The notes beneath the pieces are model-generated. The model saw only the letters and a list, made by a program, of their open reading frames with translations. It made no database searches and was not told where the DNA came from. Shown in pieces: positions 6,905 through 8,295 of a stretch of 8,295 nucleotides of DNA. Source of the stretch: Alphaproteobacteria bacterium (GTDB lineage: Bacteria; Pseudomonadota; Alphaproteobacteria; UBA2136; UBA6156); NCBI GenBank assembly GCA_027489415.1, contig JAIXZU010000156.1:1-8295 (forward strand), in the 5' to 3' direction. The stretch's first letter is position 1; every line of letters starts with the position of its first letter. The translations under genes were made by a program, and so were the position numbers.

Positions 6905-7273
6905 CTATAAGCCCAAAAGGGTTCTTGCAGCCTCGTTAGGTTGCAACGTAACGTAACGGAATCGGCCAAAAATCCACAACCCTGCCACCATTCGCACCAC
7001 TTCCTCTAGTCGCGCGTCCAAACCCTCGCTAAACTGCCAAAAATCACTAAAGTTATATGGCACTTCGACGCGTCCTACCCTCTCGCTCAACTCCGGAAAA
7101 AAAGCCGGACGGCGCAGCTGTAGCCAACGAAAATACGTCTCAGCCAGCTGCTCCCAAGCAATCTCAGTCGGCGCAGTCCATTGAAAGCGTAACCATAAGC
7201 GCGCCGGTAACCGCACCAATGCCCCAGCAGGGGAGCATATCGGATGCCGTAGCCGCAGCAGCAACGTCCGCAT
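6905..7273 (-). CDS. possible minus-strand 122-residue protein, unknown function
   Basis: This is a reading frame of 122 codons on the minus strand. I do not recognise it. Three things favour a real gene. A GGAGG (7281-7285 on the minus strand) lies 7 bases before its ATG. Its composition is protein-like, with many Trp, Phe, Tyr and charged residues (for instance Y-N-F-S-D-F-W-Q-F), unlike the Gly/Ser/Ala-rich shadows that the rest of this region gives on the minus strand. It also fills the 152-base gap after traC that otherwise holds no gene. Its TAG directly abuts the traC TAG (TAGCTA, 6902-6907). Against it, its first 72 codons overlap, antisense, the start of the Pro/Ala-rich plus-strand ORF, and a minus-strand gene inside a transfer operon is unexpected. 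If real, it would be a small soluble protein with an Arg/Leu/Trp-rich N-terminal third; no signal peptide is evident. Confidence 0.4.
   Translation of the reverse strand: MRTLLLRLRHPICSPAGALVRLPARLWLRFQWTAPTEIAWEQLAETYFRWLQLRRPAFFPELSERVGRVEVPYNFSDFWQFSEGLDARLEEVVRMVAGLWIFGRFRYVTLQPNEAARTLLGL
6934..6953. repeat. 20-bp near-perfect inverted repeat after traC
   Basis: CGTTA (6934-6938) and TAACG (6949-6953) flank a perfect 8-bp palindrome, GTTGCAAC (6940-6947). Nine of ten base pairs of the dyad match; the sole mismatch is G6939/G6948. It lies 30 bases after the traC stop. With no spacer at its centre and no T-run after it, it looks more like a binding site for a dimeric protein than a terminator. 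It also lies within the possible minus-strand ORF, where it would be coding. One such dyad in a window this size is not far from chance expectation. Confidence 0.35.
6945..6958 (+). repeat. short AACGT tandem repeat
   Basis: AACGT is repeated twice followed by AACG, overlapping the right arm of the palindrome at 6934-6953. It may belong to the same putative site, or be incidental. Confidence 0.3.
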
Positions 7274-8295
7274 TCAGTACCCTCCCAACCTCAGCACCGG
7301 CACGCGTGCTGGAAGATAGCTTTACTCCAGCAACATCAGCTCCCAAACAGGAAGATGCTCCGAAATCAGAACCTGTCTTTGTGGCGCCCGCATGGGAAAC
7401 ACAAGTGAATCCGTTGGCGATGCCGGAATCAGCGCCGGTTAAAGCAGTGGAGGCTGATGCCCCGGTTGCCGCAACTTCGTCATTCTCAGCACCAGCCTGG
7501 GAAGCAGATATTAAATCAATCACGGTGGCGGAGCCCGTAATTCAGGCCAGTCAAACAGAGGATGCAGAGATCGTTTCTCAGCCTGAACCTCAGGTGTCTG
7601 AGCCTACCTTCTCAGCGCCAGCTTGGGAGACGGTCACGCCGCCGGTAGTGACAAAGGGAGAAGAAATCTCCGCAGGTGAAGTGTCACCGGCACAGGAAAC
7701 CTTAGTTGCACCAGTCATAAGCCCTGCGCCGTGGGATGCCCCGGCACCCTTAGTGACAGAAGTTTCGGCAGCCGTCGTGGAGCAAGAAAAATCGGCATCT
7801 GAGCCCGCGCCCAAAGCCGAAGCTCCAGCACTTCCTGAAAGCACAGTTGAACCCGCGCCAGCATCAACGGAATTTGAGTTCAAACCCTCGCGGCCGGACA
7901 ATAACCAGAAGCGTCGCGTCCGTGAAAAACGCCCGCGGGACTTCACCGCCATGGGGGCTCCTGAAAACCAGCCTGCCGAACGTCCGAAATCCATGACGTC
8001 ATTTGCCGCTAACGTGCCGGTTGATACGCGCCCCTTGGATAAAGTCGATGAGGCATTGATAAACAGCGGCGTCATGGCACCACGCCCCGCAGACAGTCTC
8101 ACTGGCGCTCTCCCCACTGGTTTGGCGGAAACAACGTTTGAACCACTGCCAGAGCCAATCTCGCAGCCGTCTCTATCAGTACCGCAGGCCATAACCGAAC
8201 CTGTTACCGAATCTGCGCCCTTGCCCGCTGTTCTACCTCAGCCTGCAAGCACGCCTGCACCGCAATCAAAATCTGCCGTCGAACAGCCTCCTGCC
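7057..8295 (+). CDS. Pro/Ala/Glu-rich repeat protein, unknown function (3' end outside window)
   Basis: An open frame of 413 codons runs off the right edge, so the protein is C-terminally incomplete. The visible part is almost entirely Pro, Ala, Glu, Ser, Thr and Val. It is predicted to be disordered, with no signal peptide or membrane helix. A short motif recurs: FVAPAWE at residue 108, FSAPAWE at 143, FSAPAWE at 185 and a looser S-P-A-P-W-D at 222. Spacing is about 35-42 residues. The DNA copies of the motif differ mainly at third codon positions, which supports both this frame and selection on the peptide. A basic patch (KRRVREKRPR, 285-294) separates the motif region from a second Pro-rich stretch. 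The first ATG is 7057, after an in-frame TAA at 7048, but it has no Shine-Dalgarno; ATG 7219 (residue 55) is an alternative, also without one. The gene follows traC where F has trbI/traW. I cannot name a family; a folded domain may lie beyond the edge. Confidence 0.8.
   Translation, partial: MALRRVLPSRSTPEKKPDGAAVANENTSQPAAPKQSQSAQSIESVTISAPVTAPMPQQGSISDAVAAAATSAFSTLPTSAPARVLEDSFTPATSAPKQEDAPKSEPVFVAPAWETQVNPLAMPESAPVKAVEADAPVAATSSFSAPAWEADIKSITVAEPVIQASQTEDAEIVSQPEPQVSEPTFSAPAWETVTPPVVTKGEEISAGEVSPAQETLVAPVISPAPWDAPAPLVTEVSAAVVEQEKSASEPAPKAEAPALPESTVEPAPASTEFEFKPSRPDNNQKRRVREKRPRDFTAMGAPENQPAERPKSMTSFAANVPVDTRPLDKVDEALINSGVMAPRPADSLTGALPTGLAETTFEPLPEPISQPSLSVPQAITEPVTESAPLPAVLPQPASTPAPQSKSAVEQPPA

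Noticed and set aside
6910..6923. CCC-AAAA-GGG hairpin after traC as a terminator
   Set aside because: The stem has only three firm pairs plus a wobble and one A-T, with no proper T-run after it.
7164..7523. 119-codon minus-strand ORF opposite the Pro/Ala-rich gene
   Set aside because: It has the same low-complexity shadow composition and contains the antisense of two of the conserved plus-strand motifs.
7590..8192. 200-codon minus-strand ORF opposite the Pro/Ala-rich gene
   Set aside because: Its Gly/Ser/Ala-rich product is what the reverse strand of Pro/Ala/Glu codons yields. The synonymous pattern of the F-x-A-P-A-W-E repeats shows that the plus strand is coding.

Overview
The window is a block of an F-type (MPF-F) type IV secretion / conjugation cluster, most likely on a conjugative plasmid or integrative conjugative element of a proteobacterium. 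The evidence is a consecutive same-strand run that matches the F transfer operon order traB - traV - traC. It contains a 479-residue TraB (VirB10-type inner-membrane/channel protein), a TraV-type outer-membrane lipoprotein and an 865-residue TraC (VirB4-type ATPase). All three are close to the F-plasmid protein lengths and show the family motifs. GC content is near half by eye. A gammaproteobacterium or related class is a reasonable guess, but nothing in the window fixes the host.

Layout. Bases 1-84 hold the last codons of an upstream gene; two frames are possible, and traK would be expected there by synteny. A 724-residue soluble protein of unknown family (77-2251, GTG start) sits where F has traK running into traB. 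After 62 bases come traB (2314-3753), traV (overlapping the traB stop by one base, with two well-placed Shine-Dalgarno/start pairs 39 bases apart) and traC (4307-6904). Downstream of traC the F-type order breaks. trbI/traW do not follow. Instead there is an interval with a 20-bp near-perfect palindrome and a plausible minus-strand ORF (7273-6905) whose stop codon abuts the traC stop. A long Pro/Ala/Glu-rich plus-strand ORF then runs off the right edge (7057 to beyond 8295).

How they work together. In the F family, TraB spans from the inner membrane through the periplasm and forms the outer-membrane core complex with TraK and the TraV lipoprotein, while TraC energises pilus assembly from the cytoplasmic face. 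Those three genes therefore encode part of one envelope-spanning machine. The 724-residue protein and the Pro/Ala-rich protein lie within the cluster but have no recognisable F counterpart. They are the candidates for system-specific components. The Pro/Ala-rich protein carries a repeated short motif (F-x-A-P-A-W-E) whose DNA copies differ mainly at synonymous positions, which argues for selection on the peptide. No tRNA, rRNA, CRISPR array, insertion sequence or convincing intrinsic terminator was seen.
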